Source: M30B19 sp041741535 (GTDB lineage: Bacteria; Planctomycetota; Planctomycetia; Pirellulales; Pirellulaceae). From it: DNA of 64,000 nt. The stretch is taken from contig JBGSJV010000047.1 in assembly GCA_041741535.1 (NCBI GenBank), forward strand, positions 27,076 through 91,075. Direction: 5' to 3'. This document shows, in pieces, positions 8,814-18,318 of the stretch. Each line of letters opens with the position of its first letter. The first letter of the stretch is position 1. Position numbers and translations under genes: made by a program. The notes under the pieces were generated by a model. It worked only from the letters and a program-made list of their open reading frames with translations, did not search any database and was not told the DNA's origin.

Positions 8814-9195
8814 CAGGGGCCTTTGGTTAACGGCGATTCCTGTTATGATCGCCGACGTTCGTTAAGATTTGACGGTTATGAGGATTGCTCTGGGTTAGGA
8901 GACATTCCGGCTGGAGACGCAACGCCAACTTCGAATTTTGGCGCTACCTTCTCCGACTTAATCGGTCACAATAAGGAGCGGTCACAAGAACGCCCCCCAA
9001 GATCCTCGCTGCAACTTGGATTTGTCCTAAAAGGGGTCCGACCCTCTCCGGTCATGTCTTTTTTGTCCGGGATCTTACAGGCCCGCCAAAGGGTCAGACC
9101 CCTTTTAGGATAAATCCTAACCGTCCCCCAGTTTAACGCACGTCATCGATCGTTCGAAGGACGGCAACGTCCGGAATCACGCACCGAGCCATTTC
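8814..9195. other. Divergent intergenic region containing a REP-like element
   Basis: This gap separates metG from the membrane protein at 9196. The left part (8826-8860) has a short hairpin, cggcgat/atcgccg. The element at 9026-9109 is listed separately. Open frames crossing it show no protein-like composition and are not called. Confidence 0.6.
9026..9109. repeat. REP-like dispersed element with 20-bp terminal inverted repeats, copy B
   Basis: The arms at 9026-9045 and 9090-9109 are 20 bp long and pair with one mismatch (cctaaaaggggtc at one end, gaccccttttagg at the other). The core at 9040-9067 matches copy A near 1776-1802. It lies about 90 bp upstream of the membrane-protein gene. Confidence 0.9.
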
Positions 9196-10788
9196 ATGTC
9201 TGAGTTTCCTTGGGCCTTTCAGCAGATCGAACCAACAACCTGGGCGTACGTGTCGTCCTTGTTGATGTTGGCCCTGTTCTTCAAGTTCAGCCGATTGTGG
9301 AGCATTCGGAATCTCGACCTCGTGTTGCTGGTGTTGTTAGCCCCCGGACTATTGCTCTACAACAGCGGTGTAAGCCTTGAGCGACAAGCGGCCGTGGAAC
9401 TGACCAAGCTGGGGCACCCCGTCACGCTCTCGTTGACTTCCGGTGGACTCTTGGAGAGTCAGCCCGAACCCAAGCCGAAACCACCCCAGGAAACTCCAGT
9501 TTCTCCGTCCGAACCGGTACCCGCTTCGGGAGACAACGCGACGGCGTCAACATCCCTCTCGGAAAGTGACGCGGCGAAAGACGATCCGGTTCAGGGGAAT
9601 TCTGAGCCGATCACATCACCGGCCCCTGACCCAAATGACGAGCGAAAAATTTGGCTGGCTCGACGAGTGCTCAGCCATTCGTTTCTTTATGGCGGGTTCC
9701 TGTTCATGCTCGTTGTGGGCGTGCTGTTTGTCATACGGCTGTTCTTGGACCAATTATTGGTGCGACGTCCCGCTTTGGAAACCAACTTGAGCCTGGGCGG
9801 ATTGTGGTTGTTGGTCGTCAGTTTGTTGAGCTTCCTCATCGCCAATATCACGGTGAGCTCGCCGACTCGGACGGATGTTTCCGGCGCCCAATCGGCGGCT
9901 GCGTTGTTGGACATGGGACAGCAGACGAAACCGATGGTCGATCAAGAAATGGGCCCGGCTTACCCAATGCTTCATCTTCTTCCCGTCATTCCAACCATGC
10001 TCCGCGATGCCAACACCCGGGTGGGCTTGGACGCTGCTGCTTTGCAAGTCCAAAGAAACGAGTCGATGATCTGGGTCGCGAAATTGATGGCGATTCTGAG
10101 TCAGTTCGCCATTGTCGCTGGGTTGGTTTGGATGGGGGGGCAACATTTTGGGAGCTGGCAAAACGGCGCGGGCATGGCCACGCTTTATTTGATGCTGCCC
10201 TACACGATGCAAATGTCCGGCGCCGTCGATCATGTGCTGCCCGGTGCGTTGTTGCTGTGGGCCGTTGTGTTGTATCGTTATCCGTTTTGGTCGGGATTGC
10301 TGTTCGGGCTGACCATGGGCTTGGTCTATTACCCCATTTTCTTGTTGGCACTGTGGCTCAGTTTTTATTGGGAACGCGGCGTACGAATGTTTTTATACGG
10401 CGTCGGAGCCACGGTTTTGCTGATGATTCTCAGCCTTTTGCTGTTCTCCACCGAAGAACGGACTTTCGTGCAGAACCTGCAAGGCATGTTTGGCGTTTGG
10501 CTGCCGCGTGTCAGTGCGCTCAAAGGAATTTGGGAGTTTGGTTGGGATCCCTGGTTTCGTCTGCCTTTGCTCGTAGCGTTTGTTTCGTTAGGCACGTCCA
10601 TGGTTGCGTGGCCCATTCGCAAAACGTTTGGCACGCTGATGGCCTACAGTGCCGCACTGTTGGTCGCCGTGCAATTCTGGCACGGTTACGGTGGCGGTCT
10701 GTTTATGGCATGGTACCTGCCGCTGACCATCGCCACGTTTTTCCGGCCCGGTGTCCACGAACGCATCGCTCGGCACATGGTTCACTAA
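9196..10788 (+). CDS. Multi-pass membrane protein of unknown function
   Basis: This 530-residue protein has an N-terminal pair of hydrophobic segments (about 15-60). A Pro/Glu/Ser-rich soluble stretch follows (about 88-150, rich in PKP, SEP and SES). About eight further membrane segments run to the C-terminus, including LFMLVVGVLFVI and LLMILSLLLF. The C-terminal half resembles membrane-bound glycosyltransferase-like (GT87/ArnT-like) topologies only in general layout. I see no firm catalytic motif. The ATG at 9196 is the first in frame after the REP element. It is convergent with the YfhO-like gene, 44 bp apart. Confidence 0.75.
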   Translation: MSEFPWAFQQIEPTTWAYVSSLLMLALFFKFSRLWSIRNLDLVLLVLLAPGLLLYNSGVSLERQAAVELTKLGHPVTLSLTSGGLLESQPEPKPKPPQETPVSPSEPVPASGDNATASTSLSESDAAKDDPVQGNSEPITSPAPDPNDERKIWLARRVLSHSFLYGGFLFMLVVGVLFVIRLFLDQLLVRRPALETNLSLGGLWLLVVSLLSFLIANITVSSPTRTDVSGAQSAAALLDMGQQTKPMVDQEMGPAYPMLHLLPVIPTMLRDANTRVGLDAAALQVQRNESMIWVAKLMAILSQFAIVAGLVWMGGQHFGSWQNGAGMATLYLMLPYTMQMSGAVDHVLPGALLLWAVVLYRYPFWSGLLFGLTMGLVYYPIFLLALWLSFYWERGVRMFLYGVGATVLLMILSLLLFSTEERTFVQNLQGMFGVWLPRVSALKGIWEFGWDPWFRLPLLVAFVSLGTSMVAWPIRKTFGTLMAYSAALLVAVQFWHGYGGGLFMAWYLPLTIATFFRPGVHERIARHMVH

Positions 10789-10832
10789 AGGACCAACGTA
10801 GCGAAGTTGGCGAGCACAAAACTCGGAGTTGG

Positions 10833-13739
10833 TCACCGGCCTGACCATCGAAGGACAACCACACCGATTAGCCCACACCAAGTCAGCAACGTGATCAAGC
10901 CACCCAGCCAAAACCAAATCGGAATATAGATCAAACGAACCTGATGTTCACCGGGCGGCAAAACCAGCCCAGTGAAGATTCGCTGCACCGCAAATGTCGG
11001 CTGCCACTGCGTAACTCCGTCGGGTGTTTGCACGACCGCCCACCAACCGGGAGCGTGCCACTGTCGCCAGACCACAATCACCGGTCGCTCGGCTTTTACA
11101 ATCGCACTCTTTTCTTGTTGCGTAAATTCCCATTGGACGATCCCATTCTCGTTCCCGGTTGCGTCGACCGACGACGTCGGACTTGGGAACGGCACGTGGT
11201 GATCCAAAACGACGCGAACGGGACTGTCCACGATCGTTTCGTTCTCGAACCACACGGCCGCCAAGTCGGCGGCTTGTTCCGCCACGGGTGCATGAATGGA
11301 AATCGGGGGACGAACCTCCCATTGTTCTGCCAACCAAACGGGAGGTGGGGTTTCGGGAAGCGTCGTCCACTGCAGCGCGCGGGGTGTCGATCCCGTTCCC
11401 GCGGGACTGGCCCAACCTAACCAATACCGAACCCCCAAACTGCGAAGATAGCTCCGCCACAAAACTTGCCCCGTTTCTTTTGGCAACGAGCGAACGGTAC
11501 GGGCTAACTCCTCGCGGAGCAGGGTTGGGCCGATGGGTTCGAGCGTTTGTTCGACATGGACACTCGGAATGTTCTGAGCCAAGTGGAACTGGGGAGCGCC
11601 CGTCGCCCGCATGCTAAAGATCGCTTGCCAAGTCAGCTTGTCGATCGGTTGCCACGGCCAAGCCTCGCCCCACTTCTCCGACAGTTGTTGCCAACGATGC
11701 GCATGCATCAATTCGGGCTCGTACCAAAATCGCTGCTGTCCCAGTGATCGTTCCGCCGCTACCGGACCTCGATAGGGACTATTCTTGGCGTCCCAAACGG
11801 TCGAATCCGTGAGTACCCGAGCATCGACAGTCTGCACCAACCAAGCATGGTTAACCGTGACATCGCCCACGCTGATCGCGACCAAAATCCATCCCCACCC
11901 AGCCGACCGCGAACTTCGCTGCGCAAACAACCACCCACACAACAAGCCGCCCACCACCAGCGATTGGATTATCGACAAGTGAATTTCCAACAAAGCACGC
12001 GGGACATGCAATGCTCCCAACCAAGGATCCAGCGGGACCACCTGAAACGCGTGAAAGAAACGCCCGATGAACCAGGGAGACGAAGTCACGGCGAGACTCA
12101 ACAACAGCAACAACAAGACGATGGTCACCGATAACAGAGCCCGACGATGGACTCGGTGCCTATTCCGCGCCGCGAGTTTTGTTCGGGCCACGGAAAACCA
12201 ATTCGACAACTCCAATGACCCTAGCAACGACCAAGCCAACGCGGCGATGATCCACAACTTGGCGGGGTAACGAAATTGATCGAAGCCAGGGCAAAGCAAT
12301 GTCAACCACCAATACACACCGCCCACATGTGCCCCAACCGAAGGTGTAGCAGCCGACCCACTCCAGACGGTTTGAATCTCCACCCACAACCAACCCGCCC
12401 CGTACCAACCACAACTTCCCAACCCAAATCCCAACAAGAGCAACCAAAGCCAAGTATTTGCCAACGTGCGATTCGCTCGCAGTTTGCGATCGCGATCAAT
12501 ATCGGTGTTGTCGCTCGCTGCATTCGCCAATTGCCAGCGTCGTCGGCCACTCCGCCCCAATCTACGATACCGCCACACGCCCGAACAGAGTCCACTGCCG
12601 TGCGCGAGAACCAAGACCGCCGTGATCACGCCCGCATACAACGTGGGATTCCAAACTCGATCGTTGGCCGCCAAATGTCGATCCCAACGTGCGTGAACCG
12701 ATCGCCACGTTCCCATCGCATTCCCGACGACCAACGTCGCCCAATGCCACGGCGGCTGACTAAATTGCAAGGCTTGTTCGGTTTGACTATGGGGTTCTGG
12801 CGAGCCCAACAATCCCATCTTGGTCTGCGACATCCAGTCCGGAGCGCCAGACTGCCACAAGGCCGCCGCTTGGTAGATATTCGCCGGAGCCGGACGAATC
12901 ACTCGAGTACTGGCTTGGGACGACTCCCACAAGGACCACCATTGAACGCAACTCCCTCCCGCAGCCAACAATCCAACGATGAAGACCGTCCGAACGCTGT
13001 GCCACAATCGAAGGACGCGGCTGTGCCCGTCAACGCCCGTCGAACTTGAATTTGGCCGGTGCTGGACAACCTGCACGAGAACCAAACCCATTGCGGCTAA
13101 CAACCACAACAAAGCAGCTTGTGGTTCTCCGCCTAAGATCATTAACGAGACGGCCACCGCCGCCAGCCACTTCCCCGTCGACTGGCCCAAGACAAGTGCT
13201 CGCCACAGACCACTCAGTGCCAACGGCAGCCAGGCAGCGCCAATGAGGAACGGCCAATTGCCATGCAACGCCAAGACCGGGCCGCTGAACGCAAATGTCA
13301 ACGTCGCAAACCAGGCTGCGGTCGTTTCAACGCCCAGATCCCGCGCGAGTCGAAAACTGCCCCAGCCACACAACATCAAATGCAACACGATCACAAACGC
13401 GTAACGTTGACCAAACTGCCCGACTGGAAGCGCCAACAGCCAAGTCCCGGGATAGAACACCGTTGTTGTGCCTTGCCCAACCCAGTTCACACCCAAACCG
13501 TGGATGTCGTTCCAGAGCGGTACGGAACCGGACTGCCATTGAGCAGCGGTCCATTGCAGAGTGTTCATGTGCCAATAGGCGGCGTCGCGAAACGCCAAGA
13601 TCCGATCGCCGCTCAAGACAGGGCCAAATAGTAGCAGCAAAACGACCGTGCCGACCCATGGCCAACAACCGGACCAGTGAGCCGCGTGTCGATCAGGCGA
13701 AGGCCGTAAGTGGCGAGTCATTTGTGCCTGTTCGGTCAC
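10833..13739 (-). CDS. YfhO-like large membrane protein
   Basis: This 968-residue protein fits the YfhO family of multi-pass membrane proteins, which are linked to glycosylation of cell-wall polymers in Bacillus. An early loop reads FRDAAYWHMNTLQW followed by GSVPLWN, a typical signature after the first membrane segment. About twelve hydrophobic segments follow, then a large extracytoplasmic domain (about 640-930). A last membrane helix begins near IWFWLGGLITLLTW. It starts eight bases after the mcsB stop, so mcsA, mcsB and this gene probably form one operon. No link between arginine kinase and this protein is known to me. Confidence 0.78.
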   Translation of the reverse strand: MTEQAQMTRHLRPSPDRHAAHWSGCWPWVGTVVLLLLFGPVLSGDRILAFRDAAYWHMNTLQWTAAQWQSGSVPLWNDIHGLGVNWVGQGTTTVFYPGTWLLALPVGQFGQRYAFVIVLHLMLCGWGSFRLARDLGVETTAAWFATLTFAFSGPVLALHGNWPFLIGAAWLPLALSGLWRALVLGQSTGKWLAAVAVSLMILGGEPQAALLWLLAAMGLVLVQVVQHRPNSSSTGVDGHSRVLRLWHSVRTVFIVGLLAAGGSCVQWWSLWESSQASTRVIRPAPANIYQAAALWQSGAPDWMSQTKMGLLGSPEPHSQTEQALQFSQPPWHWATLVVGNAMGTWRSVHARWDRHLAANDRVWNPTLYAGVITAVLVLAHGSGLCSGVWRYRRLGRSGRRRWQLANAASDNTDIDRDRKLRANRTLANTWLWLLLLGFGLGSCGWYGAGWLWVEIQTVWSGSAATPSVGAHVGGVYWWLTLLCPGFDQFRYPAKLWIIAALAWSLLGSLELSNWFSVARTKLAARNRHRVHRRALLSVTIVLLLLLLSLAVTSSPWFIGRFFHAFQVVPLDPWLGALHVPRALLEIHLSIIQSLVVGGLLCGWLFAQRSSRSAGWGWILVAISVGDVTVNHAWLVQTVDARVLTDSTVWDAKNSPYRGPVAAERSLGQQRFWYEPELMHAHRWQQLSEKWGEAWPWQPIDKLTWQAIFSMRATGAPQFHLAQNIPSVHVEQTLEPIGPTLLREELARTVRSLPKETGQVLWRSYLRSLGVRYWLGWASPAGTGSTPRALQWTTLPETPPPVWLAEQWEVRPPISIHAPVAEQAADLAAVWFENETIVDSPVRVVLDHHVPFPSPTSSVDATGNENGIVQWEFTQQEKSAIVKAERPVIVVWRQWHAPGWWAVVQTPDGVTQWQPTFAVQRIFTGLVLPPGEHQVRLIYIPIWFWLGGLITLLTWCGLIGVVVLRWSGR

Positions 13740-13747
13740 GGCAATTC

Positions 13748-14821
13748 TCAGTTTTGCGGTGCGTCACTCGACGGCAATTCCAATTGGGAATGCAGGTAGA
13801 CCGCGCGCGCTTTGTTGCGCTGCGTGGTGTCCATCTCGCTGCCACGCATTTTCTGTAAATGAGCCGGTTGCGTGTACACGAACAAACGATTGATGGTTGG
13901 AATGTCGAGATCGTGGATCAAGCCCAAGTTCACACCCAAGCGGACCTTCGACAACAGGTGCATCGTTTCTTCGCTGCTGATTTGTCCCGCCTTTTGCAGT
14001 GTTCCCAGAGCTTTACGAACCTGCCGCTGCAAATCGTCACGGCTATCTTGCAACAAAAAATGCCGCGCTTTGCGTTCGTAGCTGATGATCACTGGCACCA
14101 CGTCACCGACCTGCTTGATCAATTCGTATTCCGACCGGCCCAATGTGATCTGATTGCTAATCTGGTAGAAGTCGCCCATCGCTTGCGAGCCTTCACCGTA
14201 CAAACCACGCACAGCCAAGTTGATCTTTTGTAGACTGCGAAAAACTTTTTCGATTTGTTTGGTCAACACCAATGCGGGCAAGTGCAACATGACGCTGACA
14301 CGCATTCCAGTTCCCACATTCGTCGGGCATGCCGTCAGGTAGCCATATTGAGAATGGAACGCATAACAAACTTTTTCATCGATCGCATCGTCCAAGACTT
14401 CAATCTGCTGGAATGCATCTTCGAAGTCCAACCCACTGCGCATCACTTGGATTCGCAGATGATCCTCTTCGTTGATCATCACGCTGAAGTTTTCGTCCCG
14501 ATCGACCAATACCCCACGAGCCCCTTGATTCTCAGACAATTCGCGACTGATCAATTGCCGTTCCACCAAGTATTGGCGATCGACTGCTTTCAAGGTCGCC
14601 ACGTTGAAGTAGTCGCATGTACTGGCGATGGGCATTTCGCGAAGTCGGCGACTGACGGTCGCTTCGATGTTGGCTCGATCGAATTCGTTGCAACGCATGA
14701 TAAAAGGAAACTCGGCCACATTGCGGGCCAAGCGGACGCGACTACTAATCACGATATCGGACTGCGGCCCACTGCCCCGCATCCAGGGCCCTACAGGATT
14801 CGGAAAGTGGTCGACCTTCAT
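13748..14821 (-). CDS. mcsB: Protein-arginine kinase McsB
   Basis: This 357-residue protein belongs to the phosphagen-kinase-like family. McsB phosphorylates arginines in proteins and marks them for ClpCP degradation in Gram-positive bacteria. Visible motifs are SSRVRLARN near the N-terminus (nucleotide binding), the catalytic-cysteine loop TACPTNVGTGMR, then MGDFYQISNQITLG. Length is usual. Its ATG overlaps the mcsA stop by four bases, giving translational coupling. No ctsR or clpC lies nearby, unlike the Bacillus operon. Confidence 0.95.
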   Translation of the reverse strand: MKVDHFPNPVGPWMRGSGPQSDIVISSRVRLARNVAEFPFIMRCNEFDRANIEATVSRRLREMPIASTCDYFNVATLKAVDRQYLVERQLISRELSENQGARGVLVDRDENFSVMINEEDHLRIQVMRSGLDFEDAFQQIEVLDDAIDEKVCYAFHSQYGYLTACPTNVGTGMRVSVMLHLPALVLTKQIEKVFRSLQKINLAVRGLYGEGSQAMGDFYQISNQITLGRSEYELIKQVGDVVPVIISYERKARHFLLQDSRDDLQRQVRKALGTLQKAGQISSEETMHLLSKVRLGVNLGLIHDLDIPTINRLFVYTQPAHLQKMRGSEMDTTQRNKARAVYLHSQLELPSSDAPQN

Positions 14822-15333
14822 TCACGACCTCCGGTTTCCAACTGCCGGATCAGGTCACGGATTTGCGTCGCTTGTTCGTAATCTTCTTTTTCGACCGCTT
14901 CATTCATTTGACGACGGAGTTGGATCAGTTGCATTTGAGCTTCGCTGCTGATCGAACTGTGTTTCGGAGTCTTGCCTTTGTGTTCGGTCACGCCGTGAAT
15001 GTTAACAATCAGAGGTTCCAACTCTTCGTGGAAAAACGTGTAATCGTGCGGACATCCCAAACGCCCTTGTTTGCGAAACTCGAAGAAAGAAATACCGCAG
15101 ATCGGACATACTCGTTGATCCAACGCCGCCAATTGCTCGGCGGTCTGACCGACTTTGAGCTGTTTGCTCAACATGCCCATCAAGGAAGAAGTTTCAACCT
15201 TCTTGGTCTGTTGTGGTTCCAAATAATCTTTGGCACAGATCGGGCACAGATGGACCGAAGACACGGTCTCGCCGGTCAAATCCGTAATGTGAAACGCAGC
15301 CTGTTTATCGCAACGTTGACACTTCATTCCCAC
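14818..15333 (-). CDS. mcsA: McsA, zinc-binding activator of McsB
   Basis: This 171-residue protein starts with a CxxC zinc motif (MGMKCQRC) paired with CPIC near residue 30. A second zinc site, CPICGISF, lies around residue 95. A UVR-type helical hairpin is at the C-terminus (QLIQLRRQMNEAVEKEDYEQATQIRDLI). McsA binds and activates the arginine kinase McsB. It is the first gene of the mcsA-mcsB-yfhO-like group and is divergent from sdaA. Confidence 0.92.
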   Translation of the reverse strand: MGMKCQRCDKQAAFHITDLTGETVSSVHLCPICAKDYLEPQQTKKVETSSLMGMLSKQLKVGQTAEQLAALDQRVCPICGISFFEFRKQGRLGCPHDYTFFHEELEPLIVNIHGVTEHKGKTPKHSSISSEAQMQLIQLRRQMNEAVEKEDYEQATQIRDLIRQLETGGRE

Positions 15334-15542
15334 GTTCCTGGTTCAGACCCCACCGGGGCTCGCGTGTTGGGCCTCTCCCAGAATCATAGCCGTTTGCGCT
15401 GAAACAACAATGCCGCTAGCGACCGCACGCTTCAATCCGCGGAGTTCGCAACAAATGCAGCAGGACACACCGACATCTCTTGAGTGCATCCGACTTCCCG
15501 GTTATTCTCATCCGCGTGTCGTTCCTTGGCGAGGAGTTAAGC

Positions 15543-16952
15543 TTGACGATCAGCGTTTTCGACCTATACACGATCGGCATCGGACCATCGAGTTCCCATA
15601 GCGTGGGTCCGATGCGGGCGGCAAATCACTTTGCCCGGTCGTTGGCATCCGCCGAGTCAGACCCAAATGCCGTGGATTGTCGCCGACCGTGGGAACGCAC
15701 CAAACGTATCGAAGTCAATTTGTACGGTTCGTTGGCATTGACCGGAATTGGACACGGAACCGACAAATCGATTCTAATGGGACTACTGGGCTTTCAACCT
15801 GAAACCGTCGAGCCGGACCACGTCGAGGCCCTGTTTGACGGCATTCGACGGTCCGGGCAACTGGCGATGCTGAACGAAAAGTCCATCGCGTTTTCTTATG
15901 ATGACGACCTCCGTTTCCTCCGCAAAGTCACCCTGCCCGAACATCCCAACGGCATGCAACTGACCGCGTTGGACGAGGTCGGAACGGTGCTTGCGCAAGA
16001 AACCTACTTTTCCATCGGTGGCGGATTTATTTTGACACGTGCCGAGGCATTGGCAGGTGGCACCGGCCGAAGTGCCGACGGGTTGCCGTATTTGTTCCAA
16101 CACGGAGCGGATTTACTGCGACTTAGTCGCGAACATCGGTTGCCCTTCAGCCAACTGGTGTTGGAGAACGAAAAAGTTTGGCTACCCGAGTCCGAAATTC
16201 GCGCTCGCTTGTTGCGGATCTGGGAAGCGATGCAAGGATGTGTTCAACGCGGTTGCGAGCGTGAGGGTATTTTGCCAGGCGGACTCAAAGTCCGACGCCG
16301 CGCCGCAGCGCTGTATCGCAGCCTGACGGCTGCCGAGCAACGTGACGCCGCCGATCCACTCAACGTGATGGATTGGGTGAATTTGTATGCCTTGGCCGTG
16401 AACGAAGAAAACGCCGCCGGAGGCCGCGTTGTCACGGCGCCCACCAACGGGGCGGCCGGGATCTTGCCCGCCGTTCTCCATTATTACGCTCGGTTTGTTC
16501 CGGGAGCCAACGACGAAGGCGTCATCCGTTTCTTGCTCACGGCCGCGGCGATCGGCATGCTCTACAAGAAAAATGCCTCCATTTCCGGCGCGGAGGTTGG
16601 CTGCCAAGGCGAAGTGGGCGTCGCTTGTTCGATGGCCGCGGGAGGTTTGACCGAAGTGCTGGGGGGAACTCCCGCACAAGTCGAACAGGCTGCCGAGATT
16701 GGCATGGAGCACAACTTGGGACTTACCTGTGATCCCATTGGGGGTTTGGTCCAAGTCCCCTGCATCGAGCGGAATGCGATGGGCGCTGTCAAAGCCATCA
16801 ACGCCGCGCGCATGGCGCTCCGCGGTGATGGCTCACATCACGTATCGTTGGATAAAGTCATTGCAACCATGCGGCGCACCGGTATGGATATGAATCGCAA
16901 GTACAAAGAGACTTCGCAAGGTGGCTTGGCCGTCAATCTACCGGAATGTTAG
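15543..16952 (+). CDS. sdaA: L-serine ammonia-lyase, iron-sulfur type
   Basis: This 469-residue enzyme deaminates L-serine to pyruvate and ammonia with a [4Fe-4S] cluster. The N-terminal beta domain begins ISVFDLYTIGIGPSSSHSVGPM, the family's typical start. The alpha domain carries the cluster cysteines in GCQGEVGVACS, LTCDPIGG and VPCIERNAM. The frame stays open back to 15480. The TTG at 15543 is preferred because GAGGAG lies nine bases upstream and the protein then begins like other family members. A REP-like half element follows the stop. Confidence 0.93.
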   Translation: MTISVFDLYTIGIGPSSSHSVGPMRAANHFARSLASAESDPNAVDCRRPWERTKRIEVNLYGSLALTGIGHGTDKSILMGLLGFQPETVEPDHVEALFDGIRRSGQLAMLNEKSIAFSYDDDLRFLRKVTLPEHPNGMQLTALDEVGTVLAQETYFSIGGGFILTRAEALAGGTGRSADGLPYLFQHGADLLRLSREHRLPFSQLVLENEKVWLPESEIRARLLRIWEAMQGCVQRGCEREGILPGGLKVRRRAAALYRSLTAAEQRDAADPLNVMDWVNLYALAVNEENAAGGRVVTAPTNGAAGILPAVLHYYARFVPGANDEGVIRFLLTAAAIGMLYKKNASISGAEVGCQGEVGVACSMAAGGLTEVLGGTPAQVEQAAEIGMEHNLGLTCDPIGGLVQVPCIERNAMGAVKAINAARMALRGDGSHHVSLDKVIATMRRTGMDMNRKYKETSQGGLAVNLPEC

Positions 16953-16997
16953 GCTTGGCCCTGGGGAAGGCATGCAAGATCCCTGACAACAAGATGC

Positions 16998-17045
16998 GAC
17001 CGGAAAGGGTCAGACCCCTGGTAGGACAGACCCACGGTAGGACAA
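16998..17045. repeat. REP-like dispersed element, copy C (half element)
   Basis: The string gaccggaaagggtcagac is closely related to one half of copies A and B. It is followed by two copies of ggtaggaca (17020-17028 and 17036-17044). It fills the gap between sdaA and the next gene and ends eight bases before its ATG. Confidence 0.7.
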
Positions 17046-17052
17046 AGCCTAG

Positions 17053-18318
17053 ATGACTCAAACGAACCGGGATGACCGATCACGAAACTTTCGACTAGCC
17101 GCCGCTCCTTGGTTGGAAGAACGATTCTTATGCTTGCTGGGTCGGTTGGGCGGGTTGGCCAAGCGGGATGCGAAAGCCTGGGTCTCGCAATTTGGTGGCC
17201 ATGTCTTACCGATAAACGACCCTCGGGTGACGGATATCGTGGTGGGTGACGATTCGTTCCCCTTCAATCTCCGTGAATTGGACGACGATATCGTGGTGCG
17301 AATTGAGCAGGGGCACATTCGCTTGTGGGAAGAGACCGAATTCTGGCGACAGTGTGGCCTGTTTGAGGAGCCACTCGACGCGGCACAGCTTTATACCCCC
17401 GCGATGTTGGCGGACCTACTCAAAATTCCCGTTCGCACGATTCGTCGCTGGCATCGGCTGGGCTTGCTCCATCCCATCAAAGAAGTTTGTCGCCTCCCGT
17501 ATTTCGATTTTCAAGAATTGGCAGCCGCACGACGCTTGGCTTCTTGGCTGCAAGCGAGTTCGGCCGAACAGGTCGAGCGCCAATTGGTAAAGCTCACTCG
17601 GGTCTTGCCGGGCGCGCGCCGACCATTGTCGCAATTGCCCATCATCGTTCAAGGCAAAGAGGTCTTGTTGAGGCAAATGTCCGGCTTGGTAGAACCCAAC
17701 GGCCAACTGCGATTTGATTTCGAACAATGGGGCGACCAAGAAGAACTGCCCGCCGCCCGCATCCTCGCGCTTAGCGATCATGTCGCAGAAACCGGAACAC
17801 CGGCAGCTCGCTTGGCCGTCGCCGATTGGTCGGACTTTCATCCACGAAGTGCGGAGGAATGCCTCCAACAGGCAATCGAGTTCGAAGACGCCCAGGACTG
17901 GCAGTCGGCACTAAATGTTTATCGTTGCATGCAGTTGGCGTTTGGTCCGTCGGCCGATGTTTGCTTTCAAATCGGCGAGCTCTTGTACCGCATCGGCGAG
18001 TTATCCGCAGCGCGTGAGCGATATTCGATGGCCGTGGAATTGGACACCGAGTTTTTGGAAGCTCGCGCGAATTTGGGTTGCGTCTTGCTCGAGCTGCAGC
18101 AATGGGATTTGGCATTGGCGGCCTTCGAAGGGGCTTTGGATTTGCATCCCGACTATGTGGACGTTTTATTTCACGCCGCCGCTGCTTGTGAAAAATTAGG
18201 CCGTTTGGCCGAAGCTCATGATTACTGGGAACGATTCGTGCGTCTGGCGCCGAACAGTCCCTGGGCTCAGTACGCTCGCGCCAAGTTATCCAATCCACCT
18301 CCAGGACCTCGCCATTGA
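17053..18318 (+). CDS. BRCT-like / MerR-type HTH / TPR fusion protein
   Basis: This 421-residue protein has three parts. Residues about 24-68 resemble a BRCT domain (FLCLLGRLGGLAKRDA, then WVSQFGGHVLP, then a VTDIVVGDD strand). Residues about 112-166 form a MerR-type winged helix (LYTPAMLADLLKIPVRTIRR, then HRLGLLHPIKEVCRLPYFD). Residues about 275-415 form three to four tetratricopeptide repeats (LLYRIGELSAARERYSMAVE, then LGCVLLELQQWDLALAAFEG). I infer a regulator that senses through protein contacts. Its stop overlaps the TTG start of mgtE, so the two are coupled. Its target is unknown. Confidence 0.82.
   Translation: MTQTNRDDRSRNFRLAAAPWLEERFLCLLGRLGGLAKRDAKAWVSQFGGHVLPINDPRVTDIVVGDDSFPFNLRELDDDIVVRIEQGHIRLWEETEFWRQCGLFEEPLDAAQLYTPAMLADLLKIPVRTIRRWHRLGLLHPIKEVCRLPYFDFQELAAARRLASWLQASSAEQVERQLVKLTRVLPGARRPLSQLPIIVQGKEVLLRQMSGLVEPNGQLRFDFEQWGDQEELPAARILALSDHVAETGTPAARLAVADWSDFHPRSAEECLQQAIEFEDAQDWQSALNVYRCMQLAFGPSADVCFQIGELLYRIGELSAARERYSMAVELDTEFLEARANLGCVLLELQQWDLALAAFEGALDLHPDYVDVLFHAAAACEKLGRLAEAHDYWERFVRLAPNSPWAQYARAKLSNPPPGPRH

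Noticed and set aside
9651..10844. A 397-residue frame overlapping the membrane protein
   Set aside because: It is the +1-shifted reading of the membrane-protein gene, rich in Arg, His and Cys, with no membrane pattern.
12276..13049. A 257-residue plus-strand frame
   Set aside because: It is antisense to the YfhO-like gene, whose hydrophobic pattern is continuous there.
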